NCBI RefSeq assembly: GCF_000377985.1
Contig: NZ_KB899042.1
Location: 1-64,000 of the forward strand
Length of the DNA: 64,000 nt
DNA from: Sporolactobacillus vineae DSM 21990 = SL153
GTDB taxonomy: Bacteria > Bacillota > Bacilli > Bacillales > Sporolactobacillaceae
Reading direction: 5' to 3'
The translations under genes were made by a program, and so were the position numbers. Positions 8,552 through 17,038 of the stretch are shown here, piece after piece (position 1 is the first letter of the stretch; every line of letters starts with the position of its first letter). Below the pieces are notes generated by a model. It searched no databases and was not told the DNA's origin. It saw only the letters and a program-made list of their open reading frames with translations.

Positions 8552-8944
8552 TTAAAGTTCATCGTGACGCTGTCCGTCATCATTTTCTTCGGAAGCTTTT
8601 TCAATCTTATGGGAAACCAGATTGACGATTAACTGCAAAAAGTCGTTGATTTCTCCCTGTGACTGTTTGAATTCCTGAACAACCGGGATCGCATCGAGCT
8701 CTTCCTGCAGCCGGCTGATGACGGCTTCGTTTTGTTTGTAGGCTTCATGTTTCTGATAGTGCTGAAGGTTCACCGATTCCTTTTGATGCTGCTTAATCGC
8801 GTCAACAAGCTGCTGCACTTTCTGGTTGCCGCTGATCTTGGCTTCAGCCTGTCTGTAGAAACGCACCTGATCGGTTGATCCGAGATGGTTTGCGACTTCT
8901 CTGGCTCTGGCAATGATTTCGTCGCTTGAGTAGTGCCTGCTCAT
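8552..8944 (-). CDS. ricA: RicA (YmcA) regulatory protein, cysteine-free
   Basis: In B. subtilis RicA works with RicF and RicT in a complex that supports mRNA maturation by RNase Y and affects sporulation, competence and biofilm formation. The 130-residue helical protein keeps the family core: [23 protein letters not shown], and the [11 protein letters not shown] segment, in the YlbF/YmcA fold. It starts with an ATGA overlap with miaB, so the two are translationally coupled. Unusually, the protein contains no cysteine, whereas B. subtilis RicA has C-terminal cysteines linked to the iron-sulfur clusters of the complex. Its tail here is short and charged. Confidence 0.92.
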   Translation of the reverse strand: MSRHYSSDEIIARAREVANHLGSTDQVRFYRQAEAKISGNQKVQQLVDAIKQHQKESVNLQHYQKHEAYKQNEAVISRLQEELDAIPVVQEFKQSQGEINDFLQLIVNLVSHKIEKASEENDDGQRHDEL

Positions 8945-10428
8945 TTTCCGGCGACCTCGGGTTCACGCTGCCATTCGCCGTCCAGCGACCACATCTTTGT
9001 TTCAGTGATCTTCACGTTTACCAGCTGCCCGATCAGCGACTTCGGTCCGACAAAATTGACCACTTTATTGGTCCTCGTATGCCCCGAAAGGACCTGATCA
9101 TTTTTCCGGCTCGTACCTTCGACAAGCACCTCAACCACCTGATCCTGATATTTGGCATTGCTTTCTGAAGCATACTGATCGATCAGCCGGTTCAGACGCT
9201 GCAGCCGCTCTTTCTTCACTTCCATCGGTATGTTGTCTTTCATCCGTGCCGCCGGAGTGCCTGCGCGGGGTGAATAGATAAAAGTATAGGCACCGTCAAA
9301 CCGGCACTCTTTCACGAGCGACAGTGTGTCCTCAAACTGCGCTTCCGTTTCGTTCGGAAAACCGACGATAATATCGGTGGTAAACGCCGCGTTCGGTACC
9401 GTATTTTTAATTTTATGGAAAAGATCAAGGTAGCGTTCACGCGTATAGCCGCGGCCCATGATCTTCAGAATATCCGAATTTCCCGACTGAACCGGGAGAT
9501 GGATGTGTTCGCACAGATTGCCGCCCTTGCCGAGCACTTCGATCAGATGATCGTCAAAATCTTTGGGATGGCTCGTCATGAACCGGACCCGTGGAATGCC
9601 GATTTTTCTGATTTCGTCCATCAGATTGCCGAGTCCGTAGTGGTCAAGATCTTTCAGGTCTTTCCCATAGGCATTGACATTCTGCCCGAGCAGCGTCACT
9701 TCTTTATAGCCGCGGCGCGCCAGATCACGGACTTCACTGATGATTTCCTCCGGTCGGCGGCTGCGCTCCTTGCCGCGAGTATACGGTACGATGCAGTACG
9801 TACAAAATTTGTCACAGCCGAACATGATATTGACCCACGCCTGGAAATGGCCGTGACGGGCAACAGGCAGGTTCTCGACAATGTCCCCTTCCTTGGACCA
9901 CACCTCAACGACCATTTCCTTGCTGAACAGGGCTTCCTGAAGCAGCTGCGGCAGTCGGTGTATATTATGCGTACCGAAGATCAGATCGACCTGAGGATAA
10001 GTACGAAGCACCTTGTTGACCACCGTTTCTTCCTGGGCCATGCACCCGCACAGGCCGATAATCAGACCTGGTTTTTCCAGTTTCAGCGGTTTCATACGTC
10101 CGATGTGCCCGAAAACGCGGTTTTCTGCATTCTCGCGGATCGCGCATGTGTTGACCAGAATAACATCCGCAAGGGCCGCATCCTCAGTCGGCCGGTAACC
10201 CATGGCCTCAAGAATGCCGGCCATCACTTCCGAATCTGCCTCATTCATCTGACAGCCGTATGTTTCGATCAGATAGTTCTTGCCTTTGCCGATGGTTTTC
10301 ATTTCTTCCGGAATACTGAAATTATTTATTATATGAACCGGTTCTCTGCGGCGCCGTCTGGCGTCTTTCAGAGAAGGCGGCTGAAAGTATTTCGAAAAAT
10401 CAACCTTGCTGAATGTTGATTTGCCCAC
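8941..10428 (-). CDS. miaB: tRNA-2-methylthio-N6-dimethylallyladenosine synthase MiaB
   Basis: MiaB is a radical-SAM methylthiotransferase that modifies A37 of tRNAs reading UNN codons. The 495-residue protein has an N-terminal domain beginning around residue 54 (ETYGCQMN), the radical-SAM CxxxCxxC motif (GCDKFCTYC) near residue 205, and a C-terminal TRAM domain (about 430-490). The start is GTG at 10428 with GGGAGGA 7 bp upstream. About 60 residues precede the catalytic fold, as in other Bacilli. It is first in an operon with ricA. Confidence 0.97.
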   Translation of the reverse strand: MGKSTFSKVDFSKYFQPPSLKDARRRRREPVHIINNFSIPEEMKTIGKGKNYLIETYGCQMNEADSEVMAGILEAMGYRPTEDAALADVILVNTCAIRENAENRVFGHIGRMKPLKLEKPGLIIGLCGCMAQEETVVNKVLRTYPQVDLIFGTHNIHRLPQLLQEALFSKEMVVEVWSKEGDIVENLPVARHGHFQAWVNIMFGCDKFCTYCIVPYTRGKERSRRPEEIISEVRDLARRGYKEVTLLGQNVNAYGKDLKDLDHYGLGNLMDEIRKIGIPRVRFMTSHPKDFDDHLIEVLGKGGNLCEHIHLPVQSGNSDILKIMGRGYTRERYLDLFHKIKNTVPNAAFTTDIIVGFPNETEAQFEDTLSLVKECRFDGAYTFIYSPRAGTPAARMKDNIPMEVKKERLQRLNRLIDQYASESNAKYQDQVVEVLVEGTSRKNDQVLSGHTRTNKVVNFVGPKSLIGQLVNVKITETKMWSLDGEWQREPEVAGK

Positions 10429-10525
10429 TGCTGTTCCTCCCTAACCTGGCTGTTCGTCAGTCTGAAAATTCCCGACAGTTTCTCCTGCCCCCGGACGAAC
10501 AAACTTGTAAAATATTCATTTATCA

Positions 10526-10531
10526 ATTATA
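10526..10531 (-). promoter_or_regulatory. Candidate -10 box of miaB-ricA
   Basis: TATAAT on the minus strand, about 100 bp before the miaB start. The -35 region is T-rich without a close match to TTGACA. Confidence 0.4.
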
Positions 10532-10571
10532 GCAAAGTGCTGAAAGCAATAAAAGCAAGCCGGCTGTGAAT

Positions 10572-10589
10572 CGCACGGCTCGCCGTGCG
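10572..10589. promoter_or_regulatory. Perfect palindrome before the two-component operon
   Basis: CGCACGGC-TC-GCCGTGCG is a perfect 8-bp inverted repeat with a 2-base centre, located just upstream of a TATAAT (10615-10620) that probably serves the response-regulator gene. No T-run follows on either strand, so it looks more like an operator than a terminator. Autoregulation is a guess. Confidence 0.45.
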
Positions 10590-10614
10590 TTTACGCCGTG
10601 TATGCCGTAAGGAT

Positions 10615-10620
10615 TATAAT
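10615..10620 (+). promoter_or_regulatory. Candidate -10 box of the two-component operon
   Basis: TATAAT, 36 bp before the regulator ATG. The -35 candidate is TTACGC at 10591-10596 with an 18-bp spacer, a weak match that fits an activated or autoregulated promoter. Confidence 0.4.
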
Positions 10621-10656
10621 AAAATTTGGAATCATGATGAAAATGAGGTTAAATCA

Positions 10657-11337
10657 ATGAAAATTTTAATCGCCGAGGATGACCGGCGGCTCGGAAAACT
10701 GATGGTCAAAATGATGAAGCGGGAACAGTTCACCGTCGACTGGGTCGAAGATGGGGTCAGTGCCAGAGATCAGGCACTGTCGGGTGACTATGATGTGGTC
10801 ATCCTTGACTGGATGCTGCCCGGGATGGACGGTGTGACGATCAGCCGATCGCTCCGTGAAGAAGACTACAGCGGTGCGATTCTGATGCTGACTGCCCGTG
10901 GTGAGCTGGATGACCGCGTCAGCGGACTGGACGCCGGTGCTGATGATTATATGGTTAAACCGTTTGCCTTTGAAGAATTGTTTGCCCGGATCCGGTCGCT
11001 TTCCCGGCGGAATTTCTTTCCGGTGGACCATAATGTCTTGAAATCCCATGACCTGACGATTGACCTGCAAAACCACATTACAAGACGCGGGGAGGAAACG
11101 ATTCCGCTGACGCCGAGGGAATTTCAGCTGCTCGTCTATTTTGTGAAAAATCCCGGCCGCACCCTGTCAAAAGACCAGATTATCGCCAGGGTATGGGAGG
11201 AAGAAAGCGACGTGACATTTAATACGATGGAAGCTTTCGTCAAACTGCTTCGAAAAAAACTGGGGCAGACCAAGCGCAACAGTTATATCAAAACTGTCCG
11301 CGGATTCGGGTATATGTGGGTGGACGATCATGTTTAA
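10657..11337 (+). CDS. OmpR/PhoB-type response regulator
   Basis: The protein has an N-terminal receiver domain with acidic pocket EDD (residues 7-9), phospho-acceptor D51 in LDWMLPGMDG and the switch Lys in MVKPF, followed by a winged-helix DNA-binding domain (about 125-225) ending KTVRGFGYMW. The ATG at 10657 is chosen because it matches the family start MKILIAEDD and has GAGG upstream; the frame is open 24 codons further back without family similarity. It overlaps the kinase gene by 8 bp, so the pair is coupled. The regulated process is not evident; a DUF2231 membrane protein gene follows. Confidence 0.93.
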   Translation: MKILIAEDDRRLGKLMVKMMKREQFTVDWVEDGVSARDQALSGDYDVVILDWMLPGMDGVTISRSLREEDYSGAILMLTARGELDDRVSGLDAGADDYMVKPFAFEELFARIRSLSRRNFFPVDHNVLKSHDLTIDLQNHITRRGEETIPLTPREFQLLVYFVKNPGRTLSKDQIIARVWEEESDVTFNTMEAFVKLLRKKLGQTKRNSYIKTVRGFGYMWVDDHV

Positions 11338-12589
11338 ACAGCTTCAGAGGAAACTGAGCCTGACCTACAGTCTGACTTTCTTTCTGACAATGGCCGCCAT
11401 CTTATTTCTGCTGTTCTTTCTTTTTAAGAGCATGATCTATCAGTCTGTCCGCTGGCAGGTCGACGATCTGGCCCGTGACCAGGCGAGTGAGTTTTCAGAA
11501 ACGCAGCGTCTTGAAGGAGGCCCTTTACGGCGTTCCGTATTTCTGTCTGCCTATCTCTCCAGCCAGGGAAAAGATATCCTTTATAAAGGATCACTGCGGA
11601 ACCGGATGAGAAGCGAACTGATCGGGCGGCTGAAACACGGAGAGAAGACCGGGCTGCTTTCAGCCCAAGAGCCATCGGGAAAGACGACCCTGATCGTCTA
11701 CGCGATGGAGCCGGTGCGCCATGATGGAAAAACATCCGGTTACATCGTCATTGCCAAAGAAATCCTGAAGACGCATGAACAGATTGAATTCTGGTTTAAA
11801 GTATTGTTTCTGCTTGGCGTTGCTACGGCGATTCTGTCCGTGATCATCGCCCACTTTCTGGCTCGGCGTGCCGTTGCTCCGGTGAAAAAGAATTATGAGC
11901 GGCAGCGTGCGTTTGTCGCCGACGCCAGCCATGAGATGAGAACGCCGCTCAGTGTGTTCTCCGCGTCACTCGAGTTTTTCGAAGCCGAAGAAAAGGATCG
12001 CATGTCGGTCTCTTCGAAGGAAACGCTTCAGGATCTTAAAGACGAAGTCGCTGATATGAATCATCTGATCAATCAGCTGCTGACGATGGCTAAAGCGGGT
12101 AACCGACCGGCAACGGAGAACCTGAAACATTTTCCGCTGTCCGAAGCGGTCCGCACAATGAACATCTATTACAACCAGAAAGCCTCCGGTGAGGGAAAAA
12201 AATTCAGTGCACACCTTCCGGAACAGGAACTGATGCTGCATGCCAATCCGGGGGAGATCAAACAGCTGCTGACCATCTTTCTTGATAACGCGTTCCGGTA
12301 CACGAAAACAGGGGATCACATCCGTCTGAAGATCTGGGCGGACCAGGAGACGCGTCAATTCTGTTTTACGGTCGCCGATACCGGCATCGGGATACCGGAA
12401 GATGCCCGCAGACATATTTTCGAACGGTTTTACCGCGTTGATAAAGGACGGTCGCGGCAAAACGGCGGCTCCGGTCTTGGGCTGTCCATTGCCCGTGAAA
12501 TTGTCGACGCCTATAAAGGATCCATTAAAGTCGATGGAAATCACGGCAGCGGCACTGTTTTCACCATCAGACTACCCGTATTAAGCTGA
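11330..12589 (+). CDS. Membrane sensor histidine kinase
   Basis: The 419-residue kinase has one transmembrane segment near residues 13-38, an extracytoplasmic domain of about 110 residues, a second segment near 155-180, then the H-box DASHEMRTPLS with the phosphorylated His near residue 201. The N-box IFLDNAFRYTK, G1 VADTGIGIP, F-box IFERFYRVDK and G2 GGSGLGLSI follow. The link between the second membrane segment and the H-box is short, so a full HAMP domain is doubtful. It is the partner of the preceding regulator. The signal sensed cannot be told from sequence. Confidence 0.93.
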   Translation: MFKQLQRKLSLTYSLTFFLTMAAILFLLFFLFKSMIYQSVRWQVDDLARDQASEFSETQRLEGGPLRRSVFLSAYLSSQGKDILYKGSLRNRMRSELIGRLKHGEKTGLLSAQEPSGKTTLIVYAMEPVRHDGKTSGYIVIAKEILKTHEQIEFWFKVLFLLGVATAILSVIIAHFLARRAVAPVKKNYERQRAFVADASHEMRTPLSVFSASLEFFEAEEKDRMSVSSKETLQDLKDEVADMNHLINQLLTMAKAGNRPATENLKHFPLSEAVRTMNIYYNQKASGEGKKFSAHLPEQELMLHANPGEIKQLLTIFLDNAFRYTKTGDHIRLKIWADQETRQFCFTVADTGIGIPEDARRHIFERFYRVDKGRSRQNGGSGLGLSIAREIVDAYKGSIKVDGNHGSGTVFTIRLPVLS

Positions 12590-12660
12590 TCCGGGATATT
12601 CAGTTTCTTTTCAGTTTTCTTTAGTAATCTGGCTAAGGAAAATTAAAGGAGACGATTCAG

Positions 12661-13110
12661 TTGTTAAACACGCCTTTACACCCCTTGCTGGTACACTTTC
12701 CGATCGCTCTGCTGCTTGTCGGGACTGCTTTCCAGATCATTGCGCTGCGCCGTAGAGCATTTTTCGACCGGGCTGCTTTTGTTCTGCTTTTGCTCGGTTT
12801 TCTGTCCGGTGTTGCTGCGTTCCTGTCCGGATCCGGCGCGGAAAGATTCGCATCCGCCCACTGGGGAAATGCCTATCTCTCGATTGTCCATATTCATAAA
12901 GTGTACTCTGCCGTCACCATGCTGCTCTTCGGCGGTGCACTGGCCTTCAGAATGCTTCAGTATTTGACGAAGATCAGGTGGGTAATGCCCCTGGTTCTGA
13001 TCTTGTGCCTGGCCGGATCATTTACTCTGGCCATGACCGGGCATTATGGCGGACAGATGGTTTATGTTCAAAAGCACGCGGAGATGCTGATCAGCAGTCA
13101 GATCCGGTAA
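12661..13110 (+). CDS. DUF2231 family membrane protein
   Basis: The 149-residue protein has four hydrophobic segments (about 10-28, 37-55, 80-100 and 106-125). It carries the family's conserved motifs HPLLVHFPIALL near the N terminus and TGHYGGQMVY near the C terminus; the His residues may bind haem or metal in this family. The start is TTG with AAGGAGA 7 bp upstream. It lies 71 bp after the kinase gene on the same strand and may be cotranscribed. A terminator follows at 13159. Function is unknown. Confidence 0.75.
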   Translation: MLNTPLHPLLVHFPIALLLVGTAFQIIALRRRAFFDRAAFVLLLLGFLSGVAAFLSGSGAERFASAHWGNAYLSIVHIHKVYSAVTMLLFGGALAFRMLQYLTKIRWVMPLVLILCLAGSFTLAMTGHYGGQMVYVQKHAEMLISSQIR

Positions 13111-13158
13111 AATGTTCCCTCTCATGCCAATATATGTACGATCCGGGAACAGGAAAAA

Positions 13159-13200
13159 CCGGCGACATGGGATATATAGATTCCCGTCGCCGGCTTTTAT
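13159..13200 (+). terminator. Bidirectional intrinsic terminator
   Basis: Stem CCGGCGAC / GTCGCCGG extended by GGG / CCC, with CTTTTATTTTT on the plus side and GTTTTTCC on the minus side. It ends the plus-strand DUF2231 transcript and the converging CBS-protein transcript. Confidence 0.85.
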
Positions 13201-13236
13201 TTTTATTTTCATTGGAAAGCAGCAGTCATGTTTGAA

Positions 13237-13704
13237 TCATTTGACGTACAGGGCCTGTCCGACGATATGGCGGATGATATCGCTGCGGCTGATGATGCCG
13301 ATCACTTCATTATGATCGTTAACCACAGGCAGCTTCTTGATATGTGCGCGACCCATTTGTTTTAAAGCCGCGTCGAGATCTTCATCCGGGCGGACAGAAT
13401 AAAGATGTTTCCGGGTCATCACATCGCGAACTTTACCCTCGAGGAGATCCGAGAGCCCCTCATGAGTGACCTCAAGGCGGACTGCGGAAATCATGCTGTA
13501 CGCATCATAGATCGCCTGATGTTTCGGTATCAGGGCACGAAGAATATCCCCGTCACTGACGAATCCGGTCAGTTTGTTCTCAGCATCAACGACCGGAACC
13601 CCGCCGACACGCTTCGCCGCCATCATTTTAATCAGAGATTCAACCGTATCGTCGTGATGGGCGAGAACAACTCCTTTGATCATCAGATCGCCAATTCTCA
13701 TCAT
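13237..13704 (-). CDS. Tandem CBS-domain protein
   Basis: The 155-residue protein consists almost entirely of two CBS domains. The first (about 5-62) contains VGGVPVVDAENKLTGFVSDGD and the second (about 90-150) contains IKKLPVVNDHNEVIGIISRSD. Such pairs bind adenosyl ligands and report energy or nucleotide status. No catalytic or membrane domain is attached, so the partner is unknown. The start ATG has GGGAGG upstream; a second ATG follows immediately. A cre-like sequence sits about 50 bp upstream. Confidence 0.85.
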   Translation of the reverse strand: MMRIGDLMIKGVVLAHHDDTVESLIKMMAAKRVGGVPVVDAENKLTGFVSDGDILRALIPKHQAIYDAYSMISAVRLEVTHEGLSDLLEGKVRDVMTRKHLYSVRPDEDLDAALKQMGRAHIKKLPVVNDHNEVIGIISRSDIIRHIVGQALYVK

Positions 13705-13788
13705 CTTCCGCCTCCCCTGCGCAGCTTACACTTTAAGTATACACTAAATCGACGTGGAAACGCTTTACCGATAAAAAATCAAGCAAGC

Positions 13789-13826
13789 AAAAAGTACCTG
13801 GCTGCCGCTCAGGGTGTCAGGTACCT
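13789..13826 (-). terminator. Intrinsic terminator of spoVS
   Basis: Stem GTACCTG / CAGGTAC with a 17-base partly paired loop, followed on the minus strand by TTTTTGCTTG. Confidence 0.8.
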
Positions 13827-13835
13827 TTTCATACA

Positions 13836-14096
13836 TTATCTTGGTTCAATAATCAGTTTGATTGCCGTCCGTTCCGCTCCGTCGATCAGTATATCCGTAA
13901 AAGCCGGAATGCAGATCAGATCCAGACCGCTCGGAGCAACAAATCCGCGGGCGATGGCTACGGCTTTGACTGCCTGATTGAGTGCGCCCGCTCCAATCGC
14001 CTGAATTTCGGCCGTTTTTTGTTCCCGCATGGCATGCGCCAGGGCTCCGGCAACAGAGTTAGGTATCGATTTTGCTGAAACTTTCAACACGTCCAT
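13836..14096 (-). CDS. spoVS: Stage V sporulation protein S
   Basis: SpoVS is a small Alba-like protein needed for septum and coat formation in sporulation. The 86-residue product is nearly identical in pattern to the B. subtilis protein: VSAKSIPNSVAGALA, EIQAIGAGALNQAVKA, IARGFVAPSGLDLICIPAF. AAGGAGA lies 13 bp before the ATG. It forms its own unit between ymdB and a terminator, with a near-consensus sigma-H promoter upstream, as expected for an early sporulation gene. Confidence 0.97.
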   Translation of the reverse strand: MDVLKVSAKSIPNSVAGALAHAMREQKTAEIQAIGAGALNQAVKAVAIARGFVAPSGLDLICIPAFTDILIDGAERTAIKLIIEPR

Positions 14097-14139
14097 TTTC
14101 CCATTGTCATCTCCTTATGAGGATTGCCCATAATAAACT

Positions 14140-14169
14140 ATATTCCACATAAAAAATGACTATGCCTTT
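14140..14169 (-). promoter_or_regulatory. Sigma-H promoter of spoVS
   Basis: On the minus strand AAAGGCATA (14161-14169) is followed by a 12-bp spacer and GTGGAATAT (14140-14148). Against the B. subtilis sigma-H consensus RnAGGAwWW-N11-12-RnnGAATww, only one defined base differs (C for A in the -35 element). spoVS is a known sigma-H gene. Confidence 0.8.
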
Positions 14170-14210
14170 CATTATCAGGGAAATGGACAGATCCGTATGC
14201 CTGAAGACGG

Positions 14211-15005
14211 TCAGTCAAAAAAAGGGTGATCGTCGTTGATCAGGATCCGGTTGATTGCTGTAGCCTTAGCTGTCTTAGGGTCGACTGTAATCAGCACGGC
14301 GCCCAGCTGGCCCGAGCCCTGTTCGCTTTCAAAACGCACCGGCATGGAAGTCAGGAAACGCCGGGTTACCGCGGCCCGGTCGACGCCGATAATGCCATTA
14401 TACGGTCCGGTCATGCCGACATCGGAAAGATAGCCGGTGCCACGCGGAAAGATCCGCTCATCAGCCGTCTGAACATGCGTATGTGTTCCGACAACTGCCG
14501 AAACACGGCCGTCAAGATACCAGCCGAGCGCCAGCTTCTCACTGGTTGTTTCTGCGTGGATGTCCACAAAAATAACCGGTGTTTCCTTTCTTGCTTTGGC
14601 GACCAGCCGGTCCGCTGTACGGAACGGATCATCCAGCGGCGGAAGAAAGACGCGCCCCTGAAGATTAATCACCGCAATCTTCGTCTGATTCACCTGAATC
14701 ACACGTAATCCGGTTCCCGGCGTCCCTTCTGGAAAATTTGCCGGCCGGACAAGCCTGTCAGCGTGGTCAATAAATTCAAAAAGATCCCGGTTATCCCAGG
14801 TATGATTCCCCATCGTCAGAATATCCGCACCCATGGCGAGCAGCTGATGATAAATCTTCTCCGTGATGCCTTTGCCATGTGCGGAATTTTCAGCATTAAC
14901 AATGGTAATATTCGGATGGAACCAGCTTTTCATCCTGGGGAGATATTCCTGAAGCATCTCTCTTCCCGTTTTTCCGTAAATATCGCCGATAAATAGCAGT
15001 TTCAT
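14211..15005 (-). CDS. ymdB: Metallophosphodiesterase YmdB
   Basis: YmdB is a dimetal 2',3'-cyclic nucleotide phosphodiesterase that influences biofilm and motility gene expression in B. subtilis. The metal-site motifs are all present: FIGDIYGKTGREML at the N terminus, NAENSAHGKG, MGNHTWDNRD, VDIHAETTSEK and GTHTHVQTADE. The ATG at 15005 is preferred to an in-frame TTG one codon earlier; only a weak purine-rich stretch precedes it. It lies directly downstream of rny, as in B. subtilis, with the rny terminator between them. Confidence 0.95.
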   Translation of the reverse strand: MKLLFIGDIYGKTGREMLQEYLPRMKSWFHPNITIVNAENSAHGKGITEKIYHQLLAMGADILTMGNHTWDNRDLFEFIDHADRLVRPANFPEGTPGTGLRVIQVNQTKIAVINLQGRVFLPPLDDPFRTADRLVAKARKETPVIFVDIHAETTSEKLALGWYLDGRVSAVVGTHTHVQTADERIFPRGTGYLSDVGMTGPYNGIIGVDRAAVTRRFLTSMPVRFESEQGSGQLGAVLITVDPKTAKATAINRILINDDHPFFD

Positions 15006-15045
15006 CAAATCCGCTCTTTTCTCTTCCGATTTACTCAGCTTAATA

Positions 15046-15081
15046 GTAAAAGAAAGCAGCGTATTGGCTGCTTTCTTTTAC
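15046..15081 (-). terminator. Intrinsic terminator of rny
   Basis: Perfect 15-bp stem GTAAAAGAAAGCAGC / GCTGCTTTCTTTTAC around a 6-base loop. The U-rich 3' arm serves as the tract, and the rny stop codon lies inside the stem. It could partly terminate or attenuate readthrough to ymdB. Confidence 0.8.
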
Positions 15082-16634
15082 TTTGCATAATCTACTGCAC
15101 GTGTTTCCCGGATCACAGTAACTTTGATGTTCCCCGGATAATCCAGCTCATTCTCAATCTTTTTGGTAATATCATGAGCTAACTGGAATGATTTCGTATC
15201 ATCAATCACATCAGGCTGAACGATAATCCGTACTTCACGTCCGGCCTGAATCGCATACGACTTTTCAACGCCATCAAACGACTCGGAAATTTCCTCAAGT
15301 TTTTCCAGTCGATGAATGTACGTCTCAAGCGTCTCGCGACGGGCACCGGGACGAGCTGCCGACAGCGCATCAGCTGCCGCAACGAGTACCGAAATAACCG
15401 AAGTCGCTTCCGTATCGCCATGATGCGATGCGATACTGTTAACCACAACCGGATGTTCTTTGTACTTCGTTGCCAGCTCGACGCCGATCTCGACGTGGCT
15501 GCCCTCCACTTCATGGTCAATCGCTTTTCCAATGTCATGGAGCAGTCCGGCACGTCTGGCCAGCATTTCGTCTTCACCCAGTTCAGCTGCCATCATCCCC
15601 GCCAGGAACGCAACCTCCACGGAATGTTTCAGTACGTTCTGACCATAGCTGGTGCGGAAATGCAGACGACCGAGGATCTTGATAAGATCCGGATGGAGTC
15701 CGTGGATACCCACTTCGAAAGTGGTTTGTTCGCCATAGTCGCGAATCTTTTCGTCGACCTCATGGCGTGCTTTTTCAACCATTTCCTCAATCCGTGCCGG
15801 ATGAATCCGCCCGTCCTGAACAAGTTTTTCCAGAGCAATTCTGGCAATTTCACGACGGATTGGATCGAAACCGGAGAGGATGACGGCCTCAGGCGTATCA
15901 TCGATGATCAGATCAATACCCGTCAGTGTTTCAATCGTCCGGATATTTCTGCCTTCACGACCGATGATTCTGCCCTTCATCTCATCATTGGGCAGATTGA
16001 CTACAGATACCGTTGTCTCGGCAACATGGTCTGCTGCGCAACGCTGGATTGCGAGAGAAATGATACTCTTCGCTTTCTTTTCCGCGTTGTCTTTCGCCTC
16101 AGTTTCGATGTTTTTGGCAATCTGGGCTGCCTCCCGGGATGTTTCCTGACGGACATCCTGAAGTATCAGCGATTTCGCCTCCTCAGTGGTCAGACCGGAA
16201 ATCCGCTCCAGCTCACTCTGCTGTTTTTGTACCAGTTCCTCCACTTTGCTTTGTGTCTCTTCAATTTGTCGATGTTTTTTGCTAAGTGCGTCCTCCCTTT
16301 TATCCAATGAACTTTCTTTATTGTCAAGAGACTCGCTTTTGCGATCCAGCAGGTCCTCTTTCTGGACCAGACGATTTTCCTGCTTCTGAAGTTCATTTCT
16401 GCGTTCCCGGGCTTCATTTTCTGCCTGAGATCTGATCGAATGAATCTCATCTTTCGCTTCAAGCAGTTTTTCCTTTTTCAATGCTTCTGCATCGCGGTGT
16501 GCATCTTCGACGATCTGCTGTGCGGCAGCTTCAGCGGAAGCAATCTTAGCCTCGGCAATTTTTTTTCGAAAAAAATAACCAGCAATCAGACAAACTACAG
16601 AGATCAGCGCAATGGAGATGATTAGAAGAATCAT
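15078..16634 (-). CDS. rny: Ribonuclease Y
   Basis: RNase Y is the membrane-bound endoribonuclease that initiates mRNA decay and works with the Ric complex. From the chosen ATG (16634, with GGGGGTGAA 5 bp upstream) the protein is 518 residues, the family length. It has one N-terminal transmembrane segment (about 3-22), a long charged coiled coil (about 30-190), a KH domain with [12 protein letters not shown], and an HD domain with [10 protein letters not shown] and [12 protein letters not shown]. The frame is open 22 codons further upstream, but that extension lacks a ribosome binding site. A strong promoter about 245 bp upstream gives a long leader. Confidence 0.97.
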   Translation of the reverse strand: MILLIISIALISVVCLIAGYFFRKKIAEAKIASAEAAAQQIVEDAHRDAEALKKEKLLEAKDEIHSIRSQAENEARERRNELQKQENRLVQKEDLLDRKSESLDNKESSLDKREDALSKKHRQIEETQSKVEELVQKQQSELERISGLTTEEAKSLILQDVRQETSREAAQIAKNIETEAKDNAEKKAKSIISLAIQRCAADHVAETTVSVVNLPNDEMKGRIIGREGRNIRTIETLTGIDLIIDDTPEAVILSGFDPIRREIARIALEKLVQDGRIHPARIEEMVEKARHEVDEKIRDYGEQTTFEVGIHGLHPDLIKILGRLHFRTSYGQNVLKHSVEVAFLAGMMAAELGEDEMLARRAGLLHDIGKAIDHEVEGSHVEIGVELATKYKEHPVVVNSIASHHGDTEATSVISVLVAAADALSAARPGARRETLETYIHRLEKLEEISESFDGVEKSYAIQAGREVRIIVQPDVIDDTKSFQLAHDITKKIENELDYPGNIKVTVIRETRAVDYAK

Positions 16635-16878
16635 GATTTCACCCCCTTGCTTTTCCAGATGACGAACAGTACGTTCATTGCTCTCAACCATAATCGGCAC
16701 ATTAACCGGCGCATCCGGGATACTTGAGGCTGCCGGGGAATGTATAGAGATGCCCCGGTCATTATCTTTTTCCCAACCCGGTCATCGATCGGATCAGGAC
16801 GGTGTTCACTGGGTCAAGTGCCTTCCGGTAAAAAAGTTTACATATTCATCACATCAGTAACCTGACAGTTACAAGTTT

Positions 16879-16907
16879 ATTTTATATTTGCCATTTTGGG
16901 TTGTCAA
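16879..16907 (-). promoter_or_regulatory. Sigma-A promoter of rny
   Basis: TTGACA (16902-16907), a 17-bp spacer and TAAAAT (16879-16884) on the minus strand. The predicted transcript has a leader of roughly 240 nt before the rny start. The leader contains a GC stem CCGGGG / CCCCGG at 16733-16758. The rest of the 404-bp recA-rny gap holds only the recA terminator, and I see no gene in it. Confidence 0.75.
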
Positions 16908-16974
16908 CTTTGCATCACCTCCCCGGCAATAAAGTCGGCTGACAGACAACAGTAACCTTTTTTGATCTGTAAAC

Positions 16975-17002
16975 GAAAAACCGCCTTCTCACAGGAAGAC
17001 GG
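16975..17002 (-). terminator. Intrinsic terminator of recA
   Basis: Minus-strand stem CCGTCTTC / GAAGGCGG (one G-U pair) followed by TTTTT. Confidence 0.85.
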
Positions 17003-17038
17003 CTCCGAAACAATTATTCTCTTTTCATATTGGGACGC

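Noticed and set aside
9415-10419. Open frame of 334 codons on the plus strand opposite miaB
   Set aside because: It is a shadow of miaB, whose radical-SAM motifs lie on the other strand.
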